28,437 nt of DNA from Bifidobacteriaceae bacterium (lineage in GTDB: Bacteria > Actinomycetota > Actinomycetes > Actinomycetales > WQXJ01): positions 1 through 28,437 of the forward strand of contig JAISCU010000271.1 of assembly GCA_031265345.1 (NCBI GenBank). Reading direction: 5' to 3'. Of the stretch, positions 7,490-13,803 are shown piece by piece. How positions within the stretch are numbered: the first letter of the stretch is position 1; every line of letters starts with the position of its first letter. Made by a program: the position numbers and the translations under genes. The notes beneath the pieces were generated by a model, which made no database searches, was not told the origin of the DNA, and worked only from the letters and a program-made list of their open reading frames with translations.

Positions 7490-8004
7490 GCGACAAGAAT
7501 TCTGAGACGGGGAATTCGCGACGGTTCGAATTGCCTGACGTGAAGATGGCTCCTTGGACCTTCACCAAGCTGGGCGTGATCGCCGTGGCCGTCGCGTTCG
7601 CCCTCGCGGCGTGGCGGAACATGCCGCCCCTGCCCGGCGCGTCCGGGAAAGCAGCCGGAGCCGGGATCGCGGTGGCGGTGCTGGTGGCTTTCCTCCTCGG
7701 TCGCCGCTCGGTGAAGGCTGAGGCCGTCGCGACAGCTGTTGCTTCGGCCAGGGCGCAGGCTCTTGCTGCGGCGAGGGCGCACGCTGAGGCGAAATCGGTC
7801 GCCGCTGTTCAGGTCAACATCGGCGAGGGGGCGCGTGCGGTCGCCGCGAGGGAGATCGACTCGCCGTCATGGGTCGCCGGGCGTGTCGTGGGCGCTGAGG
7901 AAGTGGCCGAGCAGCTGGAAGGCTCCGACGCGTCCGAGAGCCTGATCGACGACGGCGGCGGGATGCGGGAGTTGGAGGCGGTCCCGGTCGAGGCCGAAGC
8001 CTGA
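7486..8004 (+). CDS. Membrane protein with Ala-rich helix, likely Zot partner
   Basis: The 172-residue product has a polar N-terminus, two TM helices (GVIAVAVAFALAAW and AGIAVAVLVAFLLG), a long Ala/Glu/Arg-rich probable coiled coil (about residues 75-115), and an acidic C-terminus. It overlaps the end of the Zot-like gene by ATGA, so the two are translated together. I do not recognise a family. Since the neighbouring ATPase has no membrane anchor, this gene may supply the membrane half of the secretion apparatus. That is an inference from context. It is followed closely by the rep gene. Confidence 0.7.
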   Translation: MSDKNSETGNSRRFELPDVKMAPWTFTKLGVIAVAVAFALAAWRNMPPLPGASGKAAGAGIAVAVLVAFLLGRRSVKAEAVATAVASARAQALAAARAHAEAKSVAAVQVNIGEGARAVAAREIDSPSWVAGRVVGAEEVAEQLEGSDASESLIDDGGGMRELEAVPVEAEA

Positions 8005-8018
8005 CCCGGGCCGGGACC

Positions 8019-9158
8019 ATGGGTTGGTTGGAGGAACTGGCCGAACGGCGCGCCGCCGACGCCGCCAGGTTCGACGCGGAACGTGCGGCGATGTTCCCGG
8101 ACCAGGCGGCGGTCGATGCCGCCGTCGCCGGGTTCGAGGCCGGTGAATGGCCGGTCACGGGGCCGGGGTTCGAATTGATCGTGAGTCCGGGCTCGGTGCA
8201 GCTTCGGACACGGATGGCTTGGGAACTGGACGCCGTGGCGTTCGATGCCGTGGCGGAGACCGAGGGCGGCGCTGGTTGGGAGCAGCCGCCGCTGTGGGCC
8301 GAACCGAGGCCGAAGGGCACGAAGCGGGCGGTGACGGAGTGGTCGCCGGGTTCGCGGGCGAACATGGTGAAGGTGATCGCGAGTCTGGACTTCAAGGAAT
8401 GGCTGGCCAAGCCGGGTGGCGCGTTGGGCATGGTCACGCTGACGCTGCCGGGCATGTGGGAGGTCGCCGCTCCGACTGGGAAGGCGTTCAAGGCGTTGTT
8501 GCGGGCTTGGCGGATGAGGCTGGTGCGGGCCGGTGTCGATCCGACGTCGATTTGGAAACTCGAGTTCCAGCTTCGTGGCGCGCCGCACCTGCACGACCTG
8601 ATGCGCTGCCCGACGTGGGTCGGCGGCGAGCTCTTCGAGGTCTGGTTGTCCAAGGCCTGGGCGGATGTGGTGCTCAACAGCTTGAAAGGTGAGCAGCGCG
8701 AGGAATGGATCAGGTCGGGGGAGTACGCCCGGCACCGAGCTGCCGGGACGGCCGTGGACTTCGACCGGAGGGACGTGCGTGACCCTCGGCGCGCGGCGGT
8801 CTACTTTCTGAAGCACAGCAGCAAGAGCGAGGATGACAAGGAGTATCAGCATCGGGTTCCGGCTGCTTGGAGACAGGCTGGTGCCGGGCCGGGCCGGTTC
8901 TGGGGCGTCTGGGGTCTCCGGCCTGCCAAGCGGGCCGTCGTGTTGGACGGGTCGGCTTGGCACCGTGCGCGGCGGGTCCTGCGGCACGTGAGGAGGGCGC
9001 GGGCCTGGGAGGTCGCCGCGTCCCGCGCCAGGCACGCGGTGGGCTCGGTCGTGGAGGTGCGGTGCCCGAAGGTGCGGGGGCTCGGGGCCAGGGGCGGCGG
9101 CACGGTCGTCGTCAACGACGGCCCAGCATTGGCCCGCGTGTTGGCGATGGCGCTGTGA
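8019..9158 (+). CDS. HUH-type rolling-circle replication initiator (Rep)
   Basis: The 379-residue product carries the ordered motifs of HUH endonucleases. Motif 1 is a hydrophobic strand GMVTLTLPG (137-145). Motif 2 is PHLHDL, with the metal-binding pair His190 and His192. Motif 3 is AAVYFLKHSSK, with the candidate nicking Tyr262 and Lys265. Such proteins nick the plus strand at the double-strand origin and start rolling-circle replication of filamentous phage and related plasmids. An N-terminal Ala/Glu helical region (1-45) and a basic C-terminus (310-350) flank the catalytic part. There is one Tyr in motif 3, consistent with inoviral and plasmid Reps of the single-Tyr class. It starts 14 bp after the previous gene and ends the rightward structural block. 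Confidence 0.82.
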   Translation: MGWLEELAERRAADAARFDAERAAMFPDQAAVDAAVAGFEAGEWPVTGPGFELIVSPGSVQLRTRMAWELDAVAFDAVAETEGGAGWEQPPLWAEPRPKGTKRAVTEWSPGSRANMVKVIASLDFKEWLAKPGGALGMVTLTLPGMWEVAAPTGKAFKALLRAWRMRLVRAGVDPTSIWKLEFQLRGAPHLHDLMRCPTWVGGELFEVWLSKAWADVVLNSLKGEQREEWIRSGEYARHRAAGTAVDFDRRDVRDPRRAAVYFLKHSSKSEDDKEYQHRVPAAWRQAGAGPGRFWGVWGLRPAKRAVVLDGSAWHRARRVLRHVRRARAWEVAASRARHAVGSVVEVRCPKVRGLGARGGGTVVVNDGPALARVLAMAL

Positions 9159-9344
9159 CGGCCTGATCAGGGACCGGATTCGTGTGGTTCTGAGTCGCTT
9201 CGGCGTGCCCGGAAGCTGGTTCGGGCCTGTGGACAGTGCGATGGCATGGCTCGTGGTGGGTGTTTCTGTTGTCGGGCTCCTGATCCGGGACGCGCGGGAA
9301 GGCCGTTGCGGTCAAGGGGGAGCAAAGGGTTGGTGAAGGGGGGG

Positions 9345-10259
9345 TCAGGTTTTGCGTTGGTAGGCGGGGAGGGCCTGTGTGAGGCGCTCCCAGACGGTTC
9401 GGATGGCGTCCTGGTCGAGGTCGCCGGGTTTGCGGAGGATGGTGAGGAGCTTGTCCCACCACAGCGCCCGCACGCCTCGGGTGGTGATCGCGCCGCCGAA
9501 CAGGGGCCAGTCGGCGTCCACGAAGCACAGCGCGGCATGGATCGGCGGGGCTTCGCCGGTGGCCTCGAGCGCGGTCTTGACGATCTCGGTCTGTTTGAGC
9601 ATCGAGTCCACGAGCTTGGTGCAGTCCCGGCGTCCGACGATCAGCTTCTCGACCCTGGGGGACAGGAACCCGCCCTCCACTTTCAGAATCGGCCTGCCCT
9701 TGTATCGCTTGGCGTCGATGACCCAGACGCCGCTGGGCGTGACGGCGATGTGGTCGATGTTCGCGGTCGAGCGGGGCACTCTTCGGTCGTGCAGGACGCG
9801 GAGCAGCGGCCCGGCGGCCTTGTTCATCGACCTGCCGAGCTTCTCCTCGCCGATGGCCCCCTTGTCCCACGCCGCGGTGGATTGCGGGTCGTCGGTGACG
9901 GCCAGGAGGAACCCGCCGATCTTCGGGTGCGCCGCCCGCACCTTGTCCTCGCGCCGCTGGTGGCGGCGTTCGAACTCGACCCTGGCGGACCCGCCAGCGT
10001 CCCCGGCGATGAACGTGTCTTCGACGGGGACGGCTGGCGGTGGTGGCGCTGGTGGCGTGATCGGGGTCGGTGGTGCCGGTGTGGGTTCGGGCGCGGCCGG
10101 GGCCGGTGGTGCGGTGTCGGTGGGACAATGCACGCAGCGGACGGTCTTGGTTGATCGTTCGTAGACGGCCTTGGCGCGGGCCGGGAGGGTGGTGCCGCAG
10201 AGTCGGCAGGCGCCCTCGTACCGCAGGGCCATGGTCTTCTCGTCCGGGGGAGTTGTCAT
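9345..10259 (-). CDS. Zinc-ribbon + NERD-domain protein (phage cargo)
   Basis: The 304-residue protein begins with a four-cysteine zinc ribbon (Cys18-x2-Cys21, Cys42-x2-Cys45). A Pro/Ala-rich linker (about 50-80) and a charged helix follow, then a NERD (nuclease-related) domain. Signature residues are Glu138-Glu139 in AIGEEKLGRSMN, Asp169 in NIDHIAV, and Asp182-x-Lys184 in WVIDAKRYKG. NERD is related to restriction-like nucleases with a D-(D/E)xK core. Similar zinc-ribbon/NERD proteins occur widely in actinobacteria with unproven function. It is transcribed against the phage structural genes, converging on rep, and is last in a three-gene reverse module. Defence, superinfection control or DNA processing are possible roles. 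None is shown here. Confidence 0.82.
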   Translation of the reverse strand: MTTPPDEKTMALRYEGACRLCGTTLPARAKAVYERSTKTVRCVHCPTDTAPPAPAAPEPTPAPPTPITPPAPPPPAVPVEDTFIAGDAGGSARVEFERRHQRREDKVRAAHPKIGGFLLAVTDDPQSTAAWDKGAIGEEKLGRSMNKAAGPLLRVLHDRRVPRSTANIDHIAVTPSGVWVIDAKRYKGRPILKVEGGFLSPRVEKLIVGRRDCTKLVDSMLKQTEIVKTALEATGEAPPIHAALCFVDADWPLFGGAITTRGVRALWWDKLLTILRKPGDLDQDAIRTVWERLTQALPAYQRKT

Positions 10260-10284
10260 GGGCCGATGCTATCGGGGGGCGTGG

Positions 10285-10614
10285 TCACCAGTCCATCCAT
10301 GGTGCGTGGTTCGGGTTGAACGGCGGTCTCCGAGCCAACGGCGGGTGCCGTCCGGACGGTGGGACGCGGGGCCAGGCGAGGGACGGGACGCGGGCTTGGG
10401 TCTCCCAGACCCAGAGCACGAGGTCCTGCATCATGGTGAGCCGCCAGGCGGCCTCGAGTTCGGCGTCGGTGGCGTGGACGATGGCGGCGAGGTCGCCTTG
10501 GTGGGCGACGGCGATGCGCGCTCCGTGGGTCTCCCAGAGCCGGTCGCGGGCGCTGTCGATCTCGAGGTAGCGGCGTTGCAGCAGGTTCGAGGGGATCAGT
10601 GTCTTGGTTTGCAT
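10285..10614 (-). CDS. Hypothetical protein in reverse module (109 aa)
   Basis: ATG 10614-10612 follows a perfect Shine-Dalgarno GGAAGGAG (complement of 10621-10628) at 6-nt spacing. This decides the start against the much longer open frame reaching 11559. The protein is helical and charged (LLQRRYLEIDSARDRLWETH) with a Trp-rich middle (DLVLWVWETQARV) and a basic Pro-rich C-terminus. I do not recognise a family. It ends 25 bp before the NERD gene, and the small hairpin CCGAT/ATCGG lies between them. It is probably co-transcribed with NERD. Confidence 0.7.
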   Translation of the reverse strand: MQTKTLIPSNLLQRRYLEIDSARDRLWETHGARIAVAHQGDLAAIVHATDAELEAAWRLTMMQDLVLWVWETQARVPSLAWPRVPPSGRHPPLARRPPFNPNHAPWMDW

Positions 10615-10637
10615 GGCGGGCTCCTTCCGGGGGTCGG

Positions 10638-10674
10638 GCGCGGCCCGCCAGCCGGATTGGTCGGCGGGCCGCGC
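10638..10674 (-). terminator. 12-bp perfect hairpin inside the reverse module
   Basis: GCGCGGCCCGCC (10638-10649) and GGCGGGCCGCGC (10663-10674) pair perfectly around a 13-nt loop. It sits between the 213-residue gene and the 109-residue gene. It could terminate or attenuate transcription into the NERD part. Confidence 0.55.
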
Positions 10675-10682
10675 GGGGCGGG

Positions 10683-11324
10683 TCAGTCCTGGAAGGTCTG
10701 CACGCATTCGATCGCGGTTTCGAGGATGAGGATGTAGACCGTGTCGTCGATCCACTGGTTGATGCGCGCGCGACTGGTGATCGGCATACGGATCGTGTTG
10801 AGCGCGGCGTGCAGGTCGGTGCGGTCGCGGGGCTCGTGGTCGGCCAGTTGGTCGTTGATGCCTTGGAGTGCTTCGGTGCTGGGCCGTTTGCCGGTGGTGG
10901 CCCACGCGTGGAGCGCGACGAGGGCGAATCCGAGGGCCATGTTGTCGGGGATGGTGGGTTCGGGGAACTGCGGGGTGGTGTCGTTCATGGTGGTGGTCTT
11001 CCTCGTGTTGGTCGAGTCGGGGTCGATTTGGTGTTCCCAAGCGCGCTGGTAGCGGGCGTGGAGGTGGGCGGCGAGGCTGGTGCCGTCCTTGGTCGCGGCG
11101 AGGCCGTGGCCTTCGAGCCAGAGCTCGAAGTCTTCGAGGTGCGAGTGGTTGAGGCCGAGGTGGCGGATGGACGGGAAGAAGTCGTCGTCGATCGCGGTGC
11201 GGAGCGTCCACAGGTCCCGGTGCTCCAAGCGGTCCCCGTGGGCGCGGGTCTCGTGGCAGTACAGGTTCCACACGGCTTGGCCGAGGGCCTTGAGTTCGTT
11301 CTTGGTGGTGGTGTTGGTGTTCAT
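10683..11324 (-). CDS. Hypothetical protein in reverse module (213 aa, possible internal start)
   Basis: ATG 11324 has AAGGAG (complement of 11335-11340) about 10 nt upstream. The product is mostly helical and acidic, with no family I recognise. Residue 113 is a Met (ATG at 10988-10986) preceded by its own GAGGAAG (complement of 10998-11004) at normal spacing. The sequence around this point (a Thr-rich stretch, then MNDTT) repeats the style of the real N-terminus (MNTNTTT). The frame may therefore yield both a 213-residue protein and a separate 101-residue protein, or may be two former genes joined by loss of a stop. It heads the reverse module. Confidence 0.65.
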   Translation of the reverse strand: MNTNTTTKNELKALGQAVWNLYCHETRAHGDRLEHRDLWTLRTAIDDDFFPSIRHLGLNHSHLEDFELWLEGHGLAATKDGTSLAAHLHARYQRAWEHQIDPDSTNTRKTTTMNDTTPQFPEPTIPDNMALGFALVALHAWATTGKRPSTEALQGINDQLADHEPRDRTDLHAALNTIRMPITSRARINQWIDDTVYILILETAIECVQTFQD

Positions 11325-11447
11325 TGTCTTGGTGCTCCTTGTGTTGGTCCGTTTTGGTTCGGCGGCTGGGCTGGTGTGGCCGCGCCTGTTTTGCGGGGGC
11401 GCGCCTGCCTGCCGACGTGCCCAGCCATCGGGCGCGCGGGGTTCCCC

Positions 11448-11552
11448 GTGTCAAATCCGCCCAGCCGGACTTGTGGAGGTTCTGTGAGGATCGCGCTTTT
11501 GGATCGTCACAGGGCCTGCACCAGTCCGGCGATCTTTGGGCGGATTTGATAC
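11448..11552. other. Long imperfect hairpin, candidate phage packaging signal
   Basis: Bases 11448-11463 pair with 11537-11552 (15 Watson-Crick, one wobble). Bases 11465-11487 pair with 11507-11529 (19 Watson-Crick, two wobbles, two mismatches). An asymmetric bulge (1 against 7 nt) separates the two stems. The 19-nt apical loop holds two GGATC copies. Filamentous phages carry one long imperfect hairpin in the plus strand as packaging signal, in the intergenic region. This is by far the longest fold I see in the element. Origin or transcriptional control function is also possible. Confidence 0.65.
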
Positions 11553-11954
11553 GGGGCAAGCGGCCGATACCGGCGAATCAACGACGACCACCGGATGTCG
11601 GCGCCCCGTCGCCGGCTTCCCCTCTGGGTGTCGGTCCCGACGTGTGGCGTTCCCGCCGGGCGGACGGACGGCGCAAGCGCGGCAGCGCGCCGCCGCCCGC
11701 CCGTACCGGCGGGCCACCCCGACGCTTCGGGACGGGCGTGTTGTGGGGCTTGTTCTTTGTGCCATAACTGCACGCGCCGGGGCGGTGACGGTTGCGCTGG
11801 TGGCGGCTCCGGGCGTGTTCCTGGGCTGTTCGCGGGGGACCGGGCCTTAAGCGCGGTCCTGGCGCGGGTAAAGGTGAGGCAATGCGCGGGTCACGGGTAG
11901 ACTAGTGCTGTGTCGGGGTGGCGCGTGGGGCTGGGAGGTGCTATTTTGGGCGGT

Positions 11955-11974
11955 GAGCCCATTACAGGGGGCTC
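11955..11974 (+). repeat. TTACAG-loop hairpin, copy 1
   Basis: GAGCCC and GGGCTC enclose ATTACAGG. The stem is followed at 11981 by GAGTCAGAG. It is the first of three similar units in the right end of the prophage. Confidence 0.6.
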
Positions 11975-11993
11975 GGCGCAGAGTCAGAGACGA

Positions 11994-12009
11994 GGGACTT
12001 ACAGGTCCC
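11994..12009 (+). repeat. TTACAG-loop hairpin, copy 2, next to a ribosome site
   Basis: GGGAC and GTCCC enclose exactly TTACAG (11999-12004). GAATCAGAG follows at 12012-12020 and overlaps the ribosome site AGAGGAG (12017-12023) of the gene starting at 12031. It is well placed for translational control. Confidence 0.65.
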
Positions 12010-12030
12010 GTGAATCAGAGGAGTGGCACA

Positions 12031-12342
12031 GTGTTTGTGCGTTTGACAGGGCAGGTCGTCGCGGCTGAGCGACGCACGTTTCAGAGGAACGACGGGTCTT
12101 CTTGGACCCGCAGCGAGATCGAGATCATGGTCGCCTTCCGGGGCGTGACCACCGTGAGCGTCCGCGAGGAGAACGCGGCGCTGCCGTCGCCGGGCGACCT
12201 GGTGGACATATTGGCCAAGTTCTCCGGCGAGTACAGGGGCAGCCCGCAGTTCGATGTGATCGGGCCGTGGCAGGACGCCTGGTCGGGTGACCTGCTGAAC
12301 CCGGCCGCGTTCGCGCCCGTGCGCGAGCCGTTGGCGGTCTGA
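12031..12342 (+). CDS. Small OB-like protein, candidate phage ssDNA-binding protein
   Basis: I choose GTG 12031 because AGAGGAG lies 7 nt upstream; the open frame extends further without support. The 103-residue product begins VFVRLTGQVVAAERRTFQRN. It alternates hydrophobic strands with basic/aromatic loops (SEIEIMVAFRGVTTVSV, then LVDILAKFSGEYRGSPQFDVIG), a pattern of a small beta-barrel OB fold. Filamentous phages need an abundant gpV-type ssDNA-binding protein to coat the plus strand and repress translation. Size, predicted fold and a TTACAG hairpin over its ribosome site fit that role. No sequence signature proves it. Telomere- or RecG-type OB proteins are alternatives. Confidence 0.6.
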   Translation: MFVRLTGQVVAAERRTFQRNDGSSWTRSEIEIMVAFRGVTTVSVREENAALPSPGDLVDILAKFSGEYRGSPQFDVIGPWQDAWSGDLLNPAAFAPVREPLAV

Positions 12343-12344
12343 GC

Positions 12345-12578
12345 GTGGACGCGTCCGGGCTCGCGCAGCGCGAGCAGGTGGAGTTCATGAAAGTCTTCAT
12401 GACCGAGGTCACCCGGTTGGACGGGATGCTCGCGAAGCTCGGCAAGGTCGGCGGCGTCAAGCGCCGCCACCAGCTGGCGACCGCGCTGGCCCCGCTGGTG
12501 ATGGAGCGCGTCTGGGAGGACCCGGCGCTCCGCGACGAGGCCGTCTCGGACCTCCACGGCTGGCTGATGGGCGTCTGA
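12345..12578 (+). CDS. Hypothetical 77-aa protein after the OB-like gene
   Basis: GTG 12345 begins 2 bp after the preceding stop, so translation is probably coupled. The product is helical and charged (VEFMKVFMTEVTRLDGMLAK, then KRRHQLATALAPLV), with no TM segment, no cysteine and no recognised domain. Codon GC at third positions is high, supporting a real gene. It is the last gene before the right end of the prophage. A role with the OB-like protein in replication control is only suggested by its position. Confidence 0.65.
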   Translation: MDASGLAQREQVEFMKVFMTEVTRLDGMLAKLGKVGGVKRRHQLATALAPLVMERVWEDPALRDEAVSDLHGWLMGV

Positions 12579-12593
12579 CCGATGGAAAGGACC

Positions 12594-12681
12594 AGGCAAG
12601 GCTCGGCCCCGGTGCGTTACAGCGCGATCCGGGGCCTAGGAAGCCGACGGGAATCAGAGAGACCGTCGGGTTGCCTTGCCT
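12594..12681. other. Three-way-junction structure at the phage right end (contains TTACAG copy 3)
   Basis: An outer stem AGGCAAGGC (12594-12602) / GCCTTGCCT (12673-12681) encloses two hairpins. The first is GGCCCCGG (12605-12612) / CCGGGGCC (12629-12636), capped by GCG-TTACAG-CGC (12614-12625). The second is CCGACGG (12644-12650) / CCGTCGG (12663-12669), whose loop starts with GAATCAGAG. All three stems are perfect. It lies between the last phage gene and attR, 32 bp before the dif arm. It is a good candidate for a replication origin or protein-binding element. Confidence 0.65.
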
Positions 12682-12712
12682 CCAATTCTCGGCTTTCAGG
12701 AAAAGGAAGTCA

Positions 12713-12740
12713 AACGCCGATAATGCGCCTTATGTCCGAT
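12713..12740 (+). other. dif: attR: complete dif-like site
   Basis: XerC-type arm AACGCCGATAA (12713-12723), 6-bp centre TGCGCC (12724-12729) and XerD-type arm TTATGTCCGAT (12730-12740) have the 11-6-11 layout of bacterial dif. The inner ATAA and TTATGT are the most conserved bases of known dif sites (E. coli: GGTGCGCATAA, TGTATA, TTATGTTAAAT). The XerD arm would be host DNA, so a functional dif is rebuilt at this end after integration. Confidence 0.75.
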
Positions 12741-12814
12741 TGAGCGGAGGGCGCGGGTTCTCAAGACCAGGACAGGGAGCCCGATGCCGCCCGGCCATCA
12801 AGGCGCACAGCACC

Positions 12815-12947
12815 GGCCCCGATCGGGGCACACCAACTCCCCCGGTCGCCGGAGTGGTCCCAGCCGCCCGACCAGTCGTCCGGGCGCGCCCTCACCGGCC
12901 GCCGCAAGCCGGGCTGCGGCGCTGGCCCCGATCAGGGCTCACCAACT
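12815..12947. repeat. Pair of imperfect 24-bp direct repeats beside dif
   Basis: GGCCCCGATC, then GGGC and CACCAACT, occurs at 12815-12838 and again, with two or three changes, at 12924-12947 (109 bp apart). Each contains a GCCCCGATC(A/G)GGGC inverted repeat. The 214-bp gap 12741-12954 holds no gene. The repeats may act as terminators for the leftward operon that ends at 12955. Confidence 0.5.
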
Positions 12948-12954
12948 ACAAGCC

Positions 12955-13803
12955 TCACCAAGTCCCACGGTTCCCGGAATGCCCCCAGCCGCCCCAATCG
13001 TCGCCGCTCTGGCTGTCCTGCCTTTCGATCTGGCCGGCCCGATTCTGGTCCTGCAATCGGTCCATGCGCTCGCGCCGGTCCGCCTCGGCCGGGTCCTCGT
13101 CGGTACCGCCGGAACCCCCTGAATCGCCCGGCCGCTCCTGGTCGCCGTCGCCTCCGCCGCCCGGATCACCAGTCGGATCGTCGGAAGGGTCCTCGCCGTC
13201 GCCGTCTTGGCCATCCGGCCCGGTGCCGTCGCCGTCCGAGCCGCCCTCGCCGCCAGGCGAGTCGCCGGTTCCGTCCTCGGGATCGTCCCCGCCCTCGGCC
13301 GGGTCGGACGGCGGCTCCTCCTCGGGCGGCGGCTTCAGCTTCTCCTCCAGACGCTCCTCGGATTCGGCGGCCGTGTCGTCGCGGGCCGGGCACTGGCCGT
13401 CGCGCAACGTCTTCAAAGCCGTCTCGTAGAGGTCCTTCGCCTCCCGCTCGAAGCCCGAGGCGGCGGCATCGTCCCCTTGGAACTCCTGCGCCAACGACAA
13501 GTTGACCCTGACCAGGCACTCCTTCGCGACGGGCGTCCGTTCGAGGGCCTCGGCCAAGAGGTCCTCCGCCCGCGACGAGTTCCCGTCCGCCAAGACGGCG
13601 GTGCCTCGCCCGAACAGCGCCTTCCAGCGCTCGAAGGGCATGAACGACCCGGCCAACGAGTACCGGTCCTCGGCGCCGGAGAACTCCTGGTCGGCATAAG
13701 CCCGGTCGCCCGCGCGCCCCGAGAACCACACCATGGCCAGCCAGACGGCGGCGACCACCGCCAGCGCGGCGGCGGTGTACTGGAGGAAACGGGTCAGCTT
13801 CAT
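12955..13803 (-). CDS. TPR-like membrane protein with Asp/Gly-rich tail (BatC/BatE-like position)
   Basis: ATG 13803 overlaps the upstream gene's stop (ATGA); the longer open frame would run through that gene. The 282-residue product has an N-terminal TM anchor (AALAVVAAVWLAMVWF). A tetratricopeptide-like helical part follows (about residues 35-135: EDLLAEALERTPVAKECLVR, ASGFEREAKDLYETALK). The tail is long, acidic and low-complexity, Pro/Glu/Asp/Gly-rich, and ends GHSGNRGTW. In Bat (aerotolerance) operons the last genes encode TPR proteins that accompany VWA proteins. It is last in this five-gene leftward operon. The molecular job is unknown. Confidence 0.75.
   Translation of the reverse strand: MKLTRFLQYTAAALAVVAAVWLAMVWFSGRAGDRAYADQEFSGAEDRYSLAGSFMPFERWKALFGRGTAVLADGNSSRAEDLLAEALERTPVAKECLVRVNLSLAQEFQGDDAAASGFEREAKDLYETALKTLRDGQCPARDDTAAESEERLEEKLKPPPEEEPPSDPAEGGDDPEDGTGDSPGGEGGSDGDGTGPDGQDGDGEDPSDDPTGDPGGGGDGDQERPGDSGGSGGTDEDPAEADRRERMDRLQDQNRAGQIERQDSQSGDDWGGWGHSGNRGTW

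Larger units (their letters stand above)
11325..12030. other. Phage non-coding region
   Basis: Between the reverse module and the small rightward gene there is about 700 bp without a supportable gene. It holds the long hairpin at 11448-11552, a GC-rich hairpin GCCCGCC/GGCGGGC (11695-11701 and 11708-11714), GGACCG/CGGTCC (11837-11842 and 11854-11859), and two TTACAG-loop hairpins (11955-11974, 11994-12009). TAGACT at 11898-11903 could be a -10 element for the rightward gene, but I see no convincing -35. Open frames here have no ribosome site and abnormal codon use. This is the likely origin and packaging region. Confidence 0.6.
3380..12740 (+). mobile_element. Inovirus-like (filamentous phage) prophage integrated at dif
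   Basis: Seen: a Zot/pI-type Walker ATPase, an HUH Rep, four tiny TM proteins in overlapping order, a long secreted C-anchored protein, and a small OB-like protein with hairpin-rich non-coding DNA, all enclosed by a 20-bp direct repeat (3379-3398 and 12712-12731). The repeat has XerC arm - 6-bp centre - XerD arm structure, and there is no integrase gene. Known: inoviruses have this gene set and several integrate at dif with host XerC/XerD. Inferred: a complete, possibly active prophage of about 9.3 kb, larger than Ff phages (6.4 kb), with a reverse-strand cargo module at 9345-11324. The structural genes lie on a G-rich plus strand, presumably the packaged strand. Confidence 0.85.

Noticed and set aside
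10615..11559. Upstream extension of the 109-residue reverse protein to 424 residues
   Set aside because: The extension is Arg/His/Pro-rich and antisense-like, and it overlaps the better supported 213-residue gene. A perfect ribosome site marks the internal start at 10614.
11536..11900. Small plus-strand frames in the phage non-coding region
   Set aside because: There are no ribosome sites and codon bias is wrong. The area is dominated by inverted repeats.
3380..12740. Element as a conjugative plasmid or ICE
   Set aside because: No relaxase of the mobilisation type, coupling protein, VirB-like genes or integrase is visible. The tiny coat-like proteins and Zot favour a phage.
12671..13429. 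252-residue plus-strand frame across attR and the next gene
   Set aside because: Its Ser/Pro-rich content is the complement of the Asp/Gly/Glu-rich tail of the leftward TPR-like protein.
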